A DNA stretch of 64,000 nt from Mycobacterium sp. IS-1590 (GTDB lineage Bacteria; Actinomycetota; Actinomycetes; Mycobacteriales; Mycobacteriaceae): positions 186,001 to 250,000 of the forward strand of contig NZ_LQIW01000045.1 in NCBI RefSeq assembly GCF_001500025.1, in the 5' to 3' direction. The translations under genes were made by a program, and so were the position numbers. The notes below the pieces were generated by a model. It was not told the origin of the DNA, made no database searches, and was given only the letters and a program-made list of their open reading frames with translations. Shown one piece after another: positions 8,768 through 17,320 of this stretch; position 1 is the first letter of the stretch; each line of letters begins with the position of its first letter.

Positions 8768-9382
8768 CTATCGCCGGCGTCGACCGTTGTCGACAAATCC
8801 GTTCACCGCGTATGCGCGTACGAAGTCGGCCACGGCGTCGTCGTTGCGCATATCGATCACTGCTGACGGAGTAGTGAACAGAGAGAACAGCATTCGGGAG
8901 AACCATTCACACGCCGACGGTACATCGAGGTCCGAACGAACCTCACCAGTCAGCTTGGCCGCGGTCACATAAGGGGTCAGAAAATCAGCGCATTCCTTCA
9001 GGAGCGTGGCGGCGTTCTTGGTCATCATGAGGCTGACTTCTGCTGCGTCGAAGTACGCCTCGGGCTCGACCACCCGACGCGCCTGGGCGACGAAGACCGC
9101 GGCGCGCACCAACCGCCCCTCCAGCGTGCTGCCCCCGTGGCGGTCGATGGCCTTGGCCATGTTGCGGTAGAACCGTTGCGACGCCGCCTCGGCGCACGCT
9201 TCCACGATCGTCTCCTTATCCCGGAAATACTCGTAGAAGGTGCTGCGTGACACATCGGCCGCGCGGGCGATGTCGACGATGGTCGTCTTCGCCAGCCCGC
9301 GCGTGCGGAAACAGGAGAAGGCGGCCGAGATGATGACATCCCGGGTGTCGACCTCCACCGATTGGGTCATGTCAGACGCCAC
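8768..9382 (-). CDS. TetR/AcrR family transcriptional regulator
   Basis: About 204 residues. The N-terminal helix-turn-helix lies near residues 15-60 (IISAAFSCFRTRG, then TTIVDIARAADVSRSTFYEYF), followed by DKETIVEACAEAA and a divergent ligand domain. The start is GTG 9382 or ATG 9370 (MTQSVEV). It lies only 17 nt downstream of the ltp2-like thiolase on the same strand, so it is probably the last gene of the igr-like operon and may repress that operon. It converges with the P450 gene (5-nt gap). No nearby operator could be assigned to it with confidence. Confidence 0.85.
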   Translation of the reverse strand: MASDMTQSVEVDTRDVIISAAFSCFRTRGLAKTTIVDIARAADVSRSTFYEYFRDKETIVEACAEAASQRFYRNMAKAIDRHGGSTLEGRLVRAAVFVAQARRVVEPEAYFDAAEVSLMMTKNAATLLKECADFLTPYVTAAKLTGEVRSDLDVPSACEWFSRMLFSLFTTPSAVIDMRNDDAVADFVRAYAVNGFVDNGRRRR

Positions 9383-9399
9383 CGCACGACATTAACCGC

Positions 9400-10584
9400 T
9401 CAGCGGTCCGGTGCCAGGATGAGGCCGCTGGTCGGGACGCCGGTGCCCGAGGTCACCAGCACATGTTCGACATCGTCGACCTGGTTGTACGAGGTGCCGC
9501 GGATCTGGCGGACGCCTTCGGTGATGCCGTTCATCCCGTGGATGTAGGCCTCGCCCAGTAGTCCGCCGTTGGTGTTGATGGGCATCCTGCCGCCCAGCGA
9601 GAGCTCGTCGACCGACACGAAATCCTTGGCCTCGCCACGACCGCAGAATCCGAGTTCCTCCAGTTGCGTGAACACGAACGGGGTGAAGTGGTCATAGAGG
9701 AAGGCGGTCGATATATCGTCCGGCTTCAATCCGGAGTTGCGCCAGAGCTTGTCGCCGACCACGCCCATCTCGGGAAGGCCGGTGATGTCCTCGCGGTAGT
9801 AACTGGTCATCACCTCGCCGTCGTATGCGGCGCCCTGGGCCGCGGCCGTGATCACGGCGGGCGGCCTGGCGAGATCACGCGCGCGCTCGACACTGGTCAC
9901 CACCATCGCGACCCCGCCGTCGCTCTCCTGACAGCAGTCGAGCAGACGCAGCACCGGCTCGATGATCCAACGTGATTCCTGATGCTGTTCAAGGGTGATC
10001 GGCTTGTCGTAGAACCAGGCATCGGGATTATTGGCCGCATGCTTGCGGTCGATGACGGAGATCTTGCCGAAGTCGGCGTTGGTGACGCCGTACGTGCTCA
10101 TATAGCGCTGAGCGTGCAGAGCAACCCACGCCGCCGGTGTCATGAATCCGAACGGGGCATACGGGGCCATCCACAGCGGGGTGACGCCGGGTTGGCGTCC
10201 GGCACCACCGAACCGAAACCCGGAGCGCTCGTTGAAAGCCCGATAGCAGACCACGGCCTCGGCTGCACCCGTTGCGACCGCCATCGCGGCCTGCATCACG
10301 GTTCCTGCGGCGGCGCCGCCCCCGTGCGGCACCCGGGTGAAGAAGGTGAGGTTCTCGATGCCGACGTTGCGGGCGACCTCGATCTCTTCGTTCTCGTCTA
10401 CGGAGAACGTCACCATGCCGTCGATGTCCTTGGGGCTCAAGCCCGCATCTTCGATGGCCGCTTTGACCGCTTCACAGGCCAGCTGCATCTCGGTCCGGCC
10501 GGATTCCTTGGAGAACTCGGTCTGACCGATGCCGACGAGCGCAGCCTTGCCGCCGATGCCGTCTTTCGTCATGCTTCGGGTCAC
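9400..10584 (-). CDS. Ltp2-like thiolase-fold lipid-transfer protein, putative retro-aldolase
   Basis: 394 residues resembling mycobacterial Ltp2, which cleaves the 17-hydroxy steroid C22 acyl-CoA to release propionyl-CoA. The start region is AALVGIGQTEFSKESGR. The position of the usual thiolase nucleophile reads VPHGGGAAAGTV with no Cys, as expected for Ltp aldolases. Matching blocks are YRAFNERSGFRFG, DRKHAANNP, LLDCCQESDGG, YDHFTPFVFTQLEELGFCG and the C-terminal GTGVPTSGLILAP. The GTG start at 10584 overlaps the MaoC-like stop. Ltp2 works with the DUF35 domain of ChsH2; a DUF35 gene lies in the same operon at 12158. Confidence 0.85.
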   Translation of the reverse strand: MTRSMTKDGIGGKAALVGIGQTEFSKESGRTEMQLACEAVKAAIEDAGLSPKDIDGMVTFSVDENEEIEVARNVGIENLTFFTRVPHGGGAAAGTVMQAAMAVATGAAEAVVCYRAFNERSGFRFGGAGRQPGVTPLWMAPYAPFGFMTPAAWVALHAQRYMSTYGVTNADFGKISVIDRKHAANNPDAWFYDKPITLEQHQESRWIIEPVLRLLDCCQESDGGVAMVVTSVERARDLARPPAVITAAAQGAAYDGEVMTSYYREDITGLPEMGVVGDKLWRNSGLKPDDISTAFLYDHFTPFVFTQLEELGFCGRGEAKDFVSVDELSLGGRMPINTNGGLLGEAYIHGMNGITEGVRQIRGTSYNQVDDVEHVLVTSGTGVPTSGLILAPDR

Positions 10585-11030
10585 GAGACACCCTCGAGCA
10601 GGCTCAGCACCGCCGTGCCCTTCACGTGATCGCCCAGGCTGTTGGTGCCCTTGAAGGTGACCTCGACGAGTCCCTCGCCGGCCGCCGAGGACTTGTCGGT
10701 GACGCTGCCTTCGAACCGCAGCGGGTCGTTCGGATAGGCGGGCACGCCGAGTCGGATGGACAGCTTCTTGACCATGGCCTCGGGTCCCGCCCAGTCGTGC
10801 AGGAACTTCACACACAGCCCGTTGGTGGTCAGGATGTTGAGGAAGATGTCCTTGGAGCCTTGGGAATTGGCGAAGTCACGATCGTGGTGCACCGGCATGT
10901 AGTCGCGGGACGCGATCGCGCCGGCGACGATCAGCGTCGTGGTGACGGGAACGTCCAGCGGCGTCACCTGGTCGCCGACGGAGACGTCGTTCCACGCGAG
11001 CGTGGTGGTTCGGTTCAATGTGGAGGTCAC
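10581..11030 (-). CDS. ChsH1-like MaoC-family enoyl-CoA hydratase subunit
   Basis: A 149-residue single hot-dog protein. The hydratase-2 motif reads SRDYMPVHHDRDFA, followed by QGSKDIFLNILTTNG, HDWAGPEAM and TNSLGDHVKGTAVLSL. From memory these match M. tuberculosis ChsH1 (QGSKDIFVNILTDTG, LGDHVTATVELS). ChsH1 pairs with ChsH2 to hydrate the C3-side-chain enoyl-CoA in cholesterol breakdown. The GTG start at 11030 overlaps the upstream acyl-CoA dehydrogenase stop by 4 nt, and its stop overlaps the thiolase start. The likely partner is the protein at 12571-13128. Confidence 0.85.
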   Translation of the reverse strand: MTSTLNRTTTLAWNDVSVGDQVTPLDVPVTTTLIVAGAIASRDYMPVHHDRDFANSQGSKDIFLNILTTNGLCVKFLHDWAGPEAMVKKLSIRLGVPAYPNDPLRFEGSVTDKSSAAGEGLVEVTFKGTNSLGDHVKGTAVLSLLEGVS

Positions 11031-12139
11031 TGGTTTGGTCCTTCCGCGTATGTATTGCCGAGCCGGGCCAGCTGCTGTGATGCCGATCCGAGCGCGAGTT
11101 CAATCTGCTTGGCCCACAGGAAGTAGCGGGACAGGGGGTAGGTGACGTCGATGCCCATGCCGCCGTGTACCTGCTGGGCGGAGGCGGTGACCCGCGCGCC
11201 GGCCTCGGCGGCCCAGAACTTGGCGATGGCCGCTTCGCGCTCGGCGGGCCTGCCCTCTGCGATCAGCCAGGCCGCATGCCAGGTGGTCCAGCGGATCGCT
11301 TCGGTGTCGATGAACGCATCGGCCAGACGCTGTTGTACGGCCTGGAACGATCCGATGGGACGGCCGAACTGTTCACGCTCGCTGGTGTAGGACGCGGCGA
11401 GCTTCAGCGCACGGTCGGCGACGCCGATCTGCATCGCGCACAAACCCACCAGCGCTCTGCTGTACAACGCGCGGACGATGTCGGCGTCGGCCCGCTCGGT
11501 GAGCCGCGACCCGATGGCATCAGTCAATTCGACGTCGGCGAACGGCTCGCCGTTGGTCGTGGGCGCAGGAGTCACATCTACGCCGTTGCCGTCGGTTTCG
11601 ACGACGAACAAGCCGGGCCCGTCTTCCGCGGTAGCCGATACGACGATGGCCGACGCGATCTGCGCCGCGGGCACCAACTCCTTGGCGCCGGTGATCCGCC
11701 AGCCCTGCCCGTCAGCCTTTGCGGCGGTTCGCGATGCGGTTGGATCCGAGCCGCCCGGTTCGGCCAGCGCCGCGGTCAACAGGGTGCTGCCGTCGACCAC
11801 CCCGGGCAACCACCGCCGCTGGAGCTCCGAATCACCGTGCCGGGCAATGGTGTCTGCGCCGAGGGCGAGCGTCGCGTACACCGGGACCGGCGCAACGCTG
11901 TACCCGACCTCACTGAGCAGCACGCCCAACTCGAGAAAACCACCGCCGGTGCCGCCGACGGATTCGGGCAGCGCGACGCCGAGCAAGTCGGCCGACGCCA
12001 ACTCGGACCACAGTGCGGCGTCATACCGCACCTCGCCGGCCTCGAGCGCGGTCAGATGCTCTGGGGTGGCGCGGTGCTCGAAGAGCTGTCGGGCGACCTT
12101 GGCGACGGTCTCCTGCTCCTCGGTGAAGGTGAAATCCAT
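11027..12139 (-). CDS. FadE28-like acyl-CoA dehydrogenase (short subunit)
   Basis: 370 residues with the acyl-CoA dehydrogenase layout: N-terminal helical domain (MDFTFTEEQETVAKVARQLF), a shortened middle beta domain, and the C-terminal FAD/CoA region with REQFGRPIGSFQAVQQRLAD and HGGMGIDVTYPLSRY. The last motif is characteristic of FadE28 in the igr operon as I remember it. FadE28 and FadE29 form an alpha2beta2 enzyme for steroid C3-side-chain CoA thioesters; the partner here is 13144-14325. An 18-nt gap separates it from the DUF35 gene upstream. Confidence 0.85.
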   Translation of the reverse strand: MDFTFTEEQETVAKVARQLFEHRATPEHLTALEAGEVRYDAALWSELASADLLGVALPESVGGTGGGFLELGVLLSEVGYSVAPVPVYATLALGADTIARHGDSELQRRWLPGVVDGSTLLTAALAEPGGSDPTASRTAAKADGQGWRITGAKELVPAAQIASAIVVSATAEDGPGLFVVETDGNGVDVTPAPTTNGEPFADVELTDAIGSRLTERADADIVRALYSRALVGLCAMQIGVADRALKLAASYTSEREQFGRPIGSFQAVQQRLADAFIDTEAIRWTTWHAAWLIAEGRPAEREAAIAKFWAAEAGARVTASAQQVHGGMGIDVTYPLSRYFLWAKQIELALGSASQQLARLGNTYAEGPNQ

Positions 12140-12157
12140 GTGTCGCTTTCCTCTAGT

Positions 12158-12571
12158 TCAGCGCGCCGGCCGAAACTGGTGCAACACCAGCTGTTCCCCG
12201 CTTGGCAGAGCCTCGAAGGTCTCGTAGAAGACTTCGACGGGCATTCCGACCTCGATCGCCTCGGGCTCGATATCGCACAGGTTCGACACGATGCGAACAC
12301 CTTCATCGAGTTCGATCAGCGCGACCACGTAGGGATACTCGAGAAAGGGCAGCGGCGGGTACTTCGGCATCACAAAGCTGTAGACCGTGCCGCGTCCGCT
12401 GGAGACGACGTAGTCCCAGTTGAGCGACTGGCAGCTCCCGCACATCGGTCGCGGCGGAACGCGGAAGGTCTTGCAGTCGGTGCAGCGCTGGATGCGAAGC
12501 TCATGATCCTTGAGCCCGGACCAGAAAAACTCCGTGTCCGGACTGATCGAGGGGGCGAGTCTGCTGGCCAT
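12158..12571 (-). CDS. DUF35 OB-fold protein, equivalent of the ChsH2 C-terminal domain
   Basis: 137 residues: an N-terminal helix (TEFFWSGLKDHELRIQR), a zinc-ribbon CTDC...CGSC near residues 30-48, then an OB-fold (YVVSSGRGTVYSFV, YPYVVALIELDEGVRI). In M. tuberculosis ChsH2 this domain is fused behind the MaoC-like half and binds Ltp2 to form the aldolase complex; here it is a separate gene. The four zinc cysteines are intact, whereas I recall the M. tuberculosis domain lacking them. ATG 12571 overlaps the upstream stop (TGATG), so the two halves remain translationally coupled. Confidence 0.87.
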   Translation of the reverse strand: MASRLAPSISPDTEFFWSGLKDHELRIQRCTDCKTFRVPPRPMCGSCQSLNWDYVVSSGRGTVYSFVMPKYPPLPFLEYPYVVALIELDEGVRIVSNLCDIEPEAIEVGMPVEVFYETFEALPSGEQLVLHQFRPAR

Positions 12572-13128
12572 CAGTCACTCCCACCCGTCTTGAACCGCAG
12601 CGTGCGAAACCACTGGCGGCCGATGACTTCACCGTTTTGATCGCGGTAGGTGGTCACCCATGTGACGAAGAACCCGTTGCCCATGGCCGTCTTCTTCTCA
12701 TCGGAGATCGAGTCGAAGACCGTCTCGGAGGTGATCTCGTCTCCCACCCGCGGATAGCGCTCGATCTCGAATTCGGAGTTGGTCGCGATGATGCCGGTGT
12801 AGCCGGCGTCGGCGAGAAACTGCAGCGGATTCTCACCCTTCATCTCGATCGGCACACCGCCGCGCTCGTGGATGCCCTCCAGCTTCGGCGGCGGCATCGT
12901 CCAGGTCTGCAGCATCACCGGTGGTGACACGATGTCGCCGTAGCGGGAGTTCTTCGCGAACTCGGGGTCGAGGTAGGCCGGGTTCATGTCGTTCAGGGCG
13001 TACGCCCAGTGGCGAATCATCGCCGCATTCACCGGGTCCGGTGCGCGCACCGGCTTGCCGACACCGTCGGTGGGCTTGCCGATGAGCGCGTCGAGGCGTT
13101 CGCGCAGTTCGTCTTTCGCTGTGGTCAC
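12571..13128 (-). CDS. MaoC N-terminal-like dehydratase, equivalent of the ChsH2 N-terminal half
   Basis: A 185-residue hot-dog protein (MaoC_dehydrat_N/FAS1-like). It has DPVNAAMIRHWAYALNDMNP, AYLDPEFAKNSRYGDIVSPP, VMLQTWTM and a long insert before TNSEFEIERYPRVGDEI. These blocks correspond to the first half of ChsH2 (DPVNQPMIHHWVEAIGDKNP as I recall it). It should pair with the ChsH1-like protein at 10581 to hydrate an enoyl-CoA. It is followed immediately by the separate DUF35 gene (TGATG overlap), so ChsH2 is split in two here. It starts 15 nt after the acyl-CoA dehydrogenase stop. Confidence 0.86.
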   Translation of the reverse strand: MTTAKDELRERLDALIGKPTDGVGKPVRAPDPVNAAMIRHWAYALNDMNPAYLDPEFAKNSRYGDIVSPPVMLQTWTMPPPKLEGIHERGGVPIEMKGENPLQFLADAGYTGIIATNSEFEIERYPRVGDEITSETVFDSISDEKKTAMGNGFFVTWVTTYRDQNGEVIGRQWFRTLRFKTGGSD

Positions 13129-13143
13129 TGCTGGATTCCTTTC

Positions 13144-14325
13144 TCAGGACGCTCGCATGTCGCGGGGTGCGCGTGGCATCCCGAGGCCCGCCATGGCGAT
13201 GATGTCTCGTTGCAGTTCGTTCGCGCCGCCTCCGAAGGTGTTGATGACGGCGAGGCGGTAGGCGCTTTCGAGTTCCCCCTTCAGAGGGGCGTCGGAGCCC
13301 CTGCGGGTGCCGGCCTGGCCGACGACGTCGAGAAGCTCGCGGGCCACCTGCTGGGTGAGTTCAGTTCCGAAGACCTTTGCCGCGGAGGCCTCTCCCATGC
13401 CGAGTGCGCCGGAGCTCATGTTGCTGTTGACCCGCAGGTTCAGCAACCGGTAGGCAGAGACCTGCGCCTCGACACGCGCGAGGGCCTGTTGCACCCACGG
13501 CTGGTCGATGACGCGTCCGTCGTCCAGCGGTGTGGTCCTGGCCCATTCCACGGTCTTGGCGAACAACGGTTCGAGTGCACCGAGGTTGCCGAGCGCCGCG
13601 CGCTCCAGGTTCAGCTGGTTGGTCACCAGCTTCCAGCCTTGGTTCTCGCCGAGCACGATCGCGCTCTCGGGTACCCGCACGTCGTCGTAAAACGTGTAGT
13701 AGGTCGACACGCCGGGCATGGTGTGCAGGGGTTTCCACGAGAACCCCGGCGAGTCGGTCGGCACGATGAACACGGTGATGCCCTTGTGCTTCTTGGCTTC
13801 TGGATCGGTGCGCGCCGCCAGCCAGATGTAGTCGGCGAACTCCGCGCCGCTGGTGAACATCTTCGAGCCGTTGATGACGAACTCGCTGCCGTCGCGCACC
13901 GCGGTCGTCCGCAGCGAGGCGAGATCGCTGCCCGCCCCCGGCTCGGAGTAGCCGATCGCGAAGTCGACGGTGCCCTTGAGAATCGCGGGAAGAAACTTCT
14001 GCTTCTGTTCCTCGGTGCCGTATTGAATCAGAGTGGGTCCGACGGTGTTGAGCGTGATCATCGGCAACGGCGCATGCACGCGGCGCGCCTCCTCGCTGAA
14101 GATGTACTGCTCCAGCGCGGTCAGCCCGCGTCCGCCGAACTCCACGGGCCATGCGACACCGAGCAGACCGGCCTCCCCGAGTGCGCGCCTGCATTCGGCC
14201 ATCGCCGCGCCACCCTCCCTCAGGCCGGAGACCGCCGCACGCCGCTCGGGGGTCATCACCGCCTCGAGGCGCTCCCGGAACTCCGCGCGGAGTCGCTCTT
14301 GTTCGGGGGTGTAGTCGAAGTCCAT
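13144..14325 (-). CDS. FadE29-like acyl-CoA dehydrogenase (long subunit)
   Basis: 393 residues starting MDFDYTPEQERLRAEFRERL, with TLNTVGPTLIQYGTEEQK, FAIGYSEPGAGSDLASLRT, GSEFVINGSKMFTSG and the C-terminal ITFGGG-type block (NTFGGGANELQRDIIAMAG, ending GLGMPR). These match FadE29 of the igr operon as remembered. With the FadE28-like protein at 11027 it would form the heterotetrameric dehydrogenase. ATG 14325 overlaps the P450 stop (TGATG). Gene order differs from M. tuberculosis, where fadE28 and fadE29 are adjacent. Confidence 0.86.
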   Translation of the reverse strand: MDFDYTPEQERLRAEFRERLEAVMTPERRAAVSGLREGGAAMAECRRALGEAGLLGVAWPVEFGGRGLTALEQYIFSEEARRVHAPLPMITLNTVGPTLIQYGTEEQKQKFLPAILKGTVDFAIGYSEPGAGSDLASLRTTAVRDGSEFVINGSKMFTSGAEFADYIWLAARTDPEAKKHKGITVFIVPTDSPGFSWKPLHTMPGVSTYYTFYDDVRVPESAIVLGENQGWKLVTNQLNLERAALGNLGALEPLFAKTVEWARTTPLDDGRVIDQPWVQQALARVEAQVSAYRLLNLRVNSNMSSGALGMGEASAAKVFGTELTQQVARELLDVVGQAGTRRGSDAPLKGELESAYRLAVINTFGGGANELQRDIIAMAGLGMPRAPRDMRAS

Positions 14326-15539
14326 CACACACTCGCTTTCAGGCGCACCGGCATGCGTTTGACGCCCGGCACCATCGTGGCGCGCAGGCGGGTCACGTCC
14401 CCGGTCAGCTCGATGCTCGGATAGGTACCGAAGAGCACCTCGAACATGATCCTGGCCTCGAGCCGTGCCAGTTGCGCGCCCAGACACGCATGCTCGCCGG
14501 CGCCGAACGCGATGTGCGGGTTCGGGTTCCGGGTGATGTCGAACTCCTCGCTGGTGGGGCCGAAGATCTCCTCATCGCGGTTGGCGGCGCCATACAGCAT
14601 CACCACCGTGTCGCCGGCCTGAATCTTCTGGCCGCGGATTTCGACGTCGGCGGTGGCTCGTCGCGCCATGTGCGTCACCGGACTGGTGTAGCGCAGCATC
14701 TCCTCGACCGCGCATGTCAGCAGCGACGGGTCCGAACGAAGCAGTGCGAACTGATCGGGATGATCCAGCAGCACAGCCGTACCGAGCGCGATGAGGTTGC
14801 GGGTGGTCTCGTTGCCGGCCACGAGGAGAAGGAAGGAGAAGTTGAGCAGATCGGCGTCGGTGAGGCGTTCCCCCTCTACTTCGGCGGCGGCCAGGATGCT
14901 CAACAGATCGTCCTGTCCGGAGACCTCGCCGGAGCGCCGGGCCTCGATCAACTTGGTGAAGTATTCGTACAGCTGACCGAGTGCGACCAGGTGATCCAGC
15001 TCGATGTCGGGGTCGGCGGTGCCGACGGCGGCATCGGACCAGGTGCGGAACTTTTCCCAGTCTTCCGGTGCGGCGCCGAGCATTTCGGCGATCATCCGGG
15101 TGGGTAGGGGAGAAGCGATCTCCTCGGCGAACTCGTACTCGCGAGAGGGATCGATGTCATTCACAATGCCGTCGACGATCCGCCGGATCGTGGGTTCCAG
15201 CAACGACACTTGCCGGCGGGTGAATCCCGCGTTGATGAGTTTGCGCAGCTGCCGGTGGCGCGGCGGATCGGTGAAGATCAGGTTGCCTTCTTGGACAGGC
15301 TCGGGCTGGCTTGGATCGGGAATGGTGATGCCGTGTGTCGACGAGAACAACATCGGGTGACCCGAGACGAAGCGCACGTCCTCGTACTTGGTCAGCGCCC
15401 AGAAGTTCGTGACGTCGTTCCACACCACGGGAGTCGTCGCGCGCAGTTCCCGGTAGGCCGGGTAGGGGTCGCCGGCGTAGAAGTCCGGAGAGTGGAGAGG
15501 ATGCGCGGAGGTCGGTCGGGGTGTGGATTCAATGGGCAC
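14325..15539 (-). CDS. cytochrome P450 of the igr-like operon
   Basis: A 404-residue P450. The I-helix is LLVAGNETTRN, ExxR is VEEMLRY, the PERF-like region reads RNPNPHIAFGAGEHACLG, and the heme Cys is at about residue 352. GTG 15539 is chosen because GAGGAG sits 7 nt upstream; ATG 15566 has no ribosome binding site and would put an inverted repeat (15568) against the coding start. It is the first gene of the igr-like operon, the place of cyp125 in M. tuberculosis. It lacks specific resemblance to CYP125 by eye and looks nearer the CYP142 type, so the oxidised position and substrate are open. Confidence 0.88.
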   Translation of the reverse strand: MPIESTPRPTSAHPLHSPDFYAGDPYPAYRELRATTPVVWNDVTNFWALTKYEDVRFVSGHPMLFSSTHGITIPDPSQPEPVQEGNLIFTDPPRHRQLRKLINAGFTRRQVSLLEPTIRRIVDGIVNDIDPSREYEFAEEIASPLPTRMIAEMLGAAPEDWEKFRTWSDAAVGTADPDIELDHLVALGQLYEYFTKLIEARRSGEVSGQDDLLSILAAAEVEGERLTDADLLNFSFLLLVAGNETTRNLIALGTAVLLDHPDQFALLRSDPSLLTCAVEEMLRYTSPVTHMARRATADVEIRGQKIQAGDTVVMLYGAANRDEEIFGPTSEEFDITRNPNPHIAFGAGEHACLGAQLARLEARIMFEVLFGTYPSIELTGDVTRLRATMVPGVKRMPVRLKASV

Positions 15540-15567
15540 GCAGGCGCTCCTCAAGCCATCGGGCATC

Positions 15568-15590
15568 GGACAAATCAGATGTAATTGTCC
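15568..15590. promoter_or_regulatory. candidate operator GGACAA-N11-TTGTCC
   Basis: Perfect 6-bp arms (GGACAA at 15568-15573, TTGTCC at 15585-15590) in the 235-nt gap between the divergent P450 operon and the aldehyde dehydrogenase gene. The site is 29 nt upstream of the P450 start and could control the igr-like operon. Only one copy was noticed. Confidence 0.4.
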
Positions 15591-15774
15591 GGTGAGACTG
15601 TGTCTACCGCACGCGAGATGACCGTGTCAATGTGCATCGCCGCAGCATAACGGCCACTAACGTTGACTATGTGGCCTTAGCCGGTGTACACAAAAGGCGC
15701 AGATGTCGGGCATTTGAGCCTCGGTGAGACGGCTCGACGGCCCGCAGCCGTAACGAGGAAGGTCCAGTGATCTG

Positions 15775-17232
15775 ATGGCCGCATCCACCCTTGTCGACGA
15801 CTACGATCTCTACATCAACGGCAGTTGGGTGAAGCCGGAAGGCGGCCGATACGACGTCATCGATCCGGCGACCGAGGCCGTGATCGCGTCGGCGCCCGAC
15901 TCCGGGGTGCCGCAGGTCGAACAGGCGATCGCCGCCGCGCGAACGGCGTTCGACACCGGGCCGTGGGCGACGGCCACACCGCAGGAGCGGTCCCGGTGCT
16001 TGCAGCAGTTGAGCGATGCGTTGCTGGCCCATGGCGACGAGATCTACGCGCTCGCGCAGTCCGAGTGGGGTTGCACAGCAAACGAACGGTTGATCCACGT
16101 CGACGGTCCCGCATTCATGGCGGGGCACTCCGCCGAACTGGCGCTCGAGCCGGCCGAGGCGCCGATGGACGCATGGGGGGCCGCGGGTACCACCCTGTTG
16201 CGGTACGAACCTCTCGGCGTGGTGGCGATCATGACGCCGTGGAACTTTCCCCACACCCTCAACGTGATGAAAGTGGGTGCGGCGCTGGCCGCGGGCAACA
16301 CGGTTGTGCTGAAGCCGTCACCGCTGACGCCGCTCGCCGGGTTGGCCCTGGCCCGGATCATCGACTCCGAGACCGATATCCCGCCCGGCGTCGTCAATGT
16401 CGTCACTCCGACCGGCATCGATGCGAGCAAGGTGCTGACCCTGGACCCGCGGGTGGACATGGTGAGCTTCACCGGCAGTTCCGCGGTCGGCCGCGACGTG
16501 ATGGCGGGCGCGGCGAAGACGATGAAACGGATCCTGCTCGAATGTGGCGGCAAATCGGCGTCGGTTCTGCTCGACGATGTCGAGGTCACTGACGAGCTGC
16601 TGGAACGGCTGTTGTTCGAGGGGTGCACGCTGCACGCGGGGCAGGCGTGCATCCTCAACAGTCGGCTCGTGGTGCCCGCGGCGCTGCACGACGAGGTCGT
16701 CGGCCGGCTCGCCGAGAAGGCGCGCGCCGTGACGGTCGGCAATCCCGTCGAGGACGGGGTCGACATGGGGCCGCTGATCAGCAGCGAGCACCTCGAGCGG
16801 GTGGAGGGCTTCGTCCAGCGCGCTGAATCCGATGGCGCAAAGGTGGTCACGGGCGGCGGGCGTCCCCGAAGCCAATCGGGTGGGTTCTATTTCGAGCCGA
16901 CGATATTGACCGATACGAGCCCCGATTCGTACATCGCGCAGGAGGAGGTCTTCGGGCCGGTGCTGACCGTGCTGCGCTATGACGGCGACGACGAGGCGGT
17001 GGCGGTGGCGAACAACTCCGCGTACGGGCTCGGCGGTGCGGTGTGGGGCACCGATGTCGAACGCGCCGTCGGCATCGCACGGCGTATCAGGACGGGTCAG
17101 GTCTCGATCAACGGCACCATCCCCGGCGACGCCCCGTTCGGAGGTTTCAAACAGAGCGGCATCGGGCGTGAGGGCGGGGTCATGGGATTGCGTGCGTACA
17201 TGGAGCCCAAGGCGATCGGGGTTCCGGCGTGA
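15775..17232 (+). CDS. aldehyde dehydrogenase (NAD(P)+-dependent)
   Basis: 485 residues with a complete ALDH active site: the oxyanion Asn region TPWNFPHTLN, KPSPLTPL, the NAD loop FTGSSAVGRDV, the general-base Glu in LLECGGKSA (about residue 260), the catalytic Cys in HAGQACILNS (about 294), and EEVFGPVLTV. It oxidises an aldehyde to the acid, which the downstream CoA-transferase could activate. The start follows GAGGAAGG with good spacing. It is transcribed divergently from the igr-like operon and heads a two-gene unit with the tandem CaiB gene 88 nt downstream. Confidence 0.92.
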   Translation: MAASTLVDDYDLYINGSWVKPEGGRYDVIDPATEAVIASAPDSGVPQVEQAIAAARTAFDTGPWATATPQERSRCLQQLSDALLAHGDEIYALAQSEWGCTANERLIHVDGPAFMAGHSAELALEPAEAPMDAWGAAGTTLLRYEPLGVVAIMTPWNFPHTLNVMKVGAALAAGNTVVLKPSPLTPLAGLALARIIDSETDIPPGVVNVVTPTGIDASKVLTLDPRVDMVSFTGSSAVGRDVMAGAAKTMKRILLECGGKSASVLLDDVEVTDELLERLLFEGCTLHAGQACILNSRLVVPAALHDEVVGRLAEKARAVTVGNPVEDGVDMGPLISSEHLERVEGFVQRAESDGAKVVTGGGRPRSQSGGFYFEPTILTDTSPDSYIAQEEVFGPVLTVLRYDGDDEAVAVANNSAYGLGGAVWGTDVERAVGIARRIRTGQVSINGTIPGDAPFGGFKQSGIGREGGVMGLRAYMEPKAIGVPA

Positions 17233-17251
17233 GCCCCAGAGGCGACGACGC

Positions 17252-17310
17252 GCGAGCATCGCAGCGAGTACCGCAGGAACGAGGAACGCAGCGAGGAGCG
17301 CAGCGGGGAG
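17252..17310 (+). repeat. purine-rich CGCAGCG microrepeat in intergenic gap
   Basis: The 88-nt gap between the aldehyde dehydrogenase and the CoA-transferase is almost entirely made of imperfect repeats of the type CGCAGCGAGGAGCGCAGCG. Short arrays like this recur between actinobacterial genes. A related element in reverse orientation (CGCTTCGCTCCTCGCT) forms the last codons of the synthetase ending at 29402. Function unknown. Confidence 0.45.
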
Positions 17311-17320
17311 GAGTCGAGGC

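Noticed and set aside
11165..12640. 491-codon plus-strand open frame
   Set aside because: Antisense to the FadE28-like and DUF35 genes, no recognisable motif, amino-acid composition of a shadow frame.
9400..15539. Calling the operon the canonical cholesterol igr locus
   Set aside because: The P450 does not look like CYP125, fadE order differs, ChsH2 is split and a tetR is attached; without a search only 'igr-like' is justified.
17252..17310. CRISPR or tandem repeat array
   Set aside because: Units are short, irregular and without spacers of constant length; it is a purine-rich microrepeat of the kind common between actinobacterial genes.
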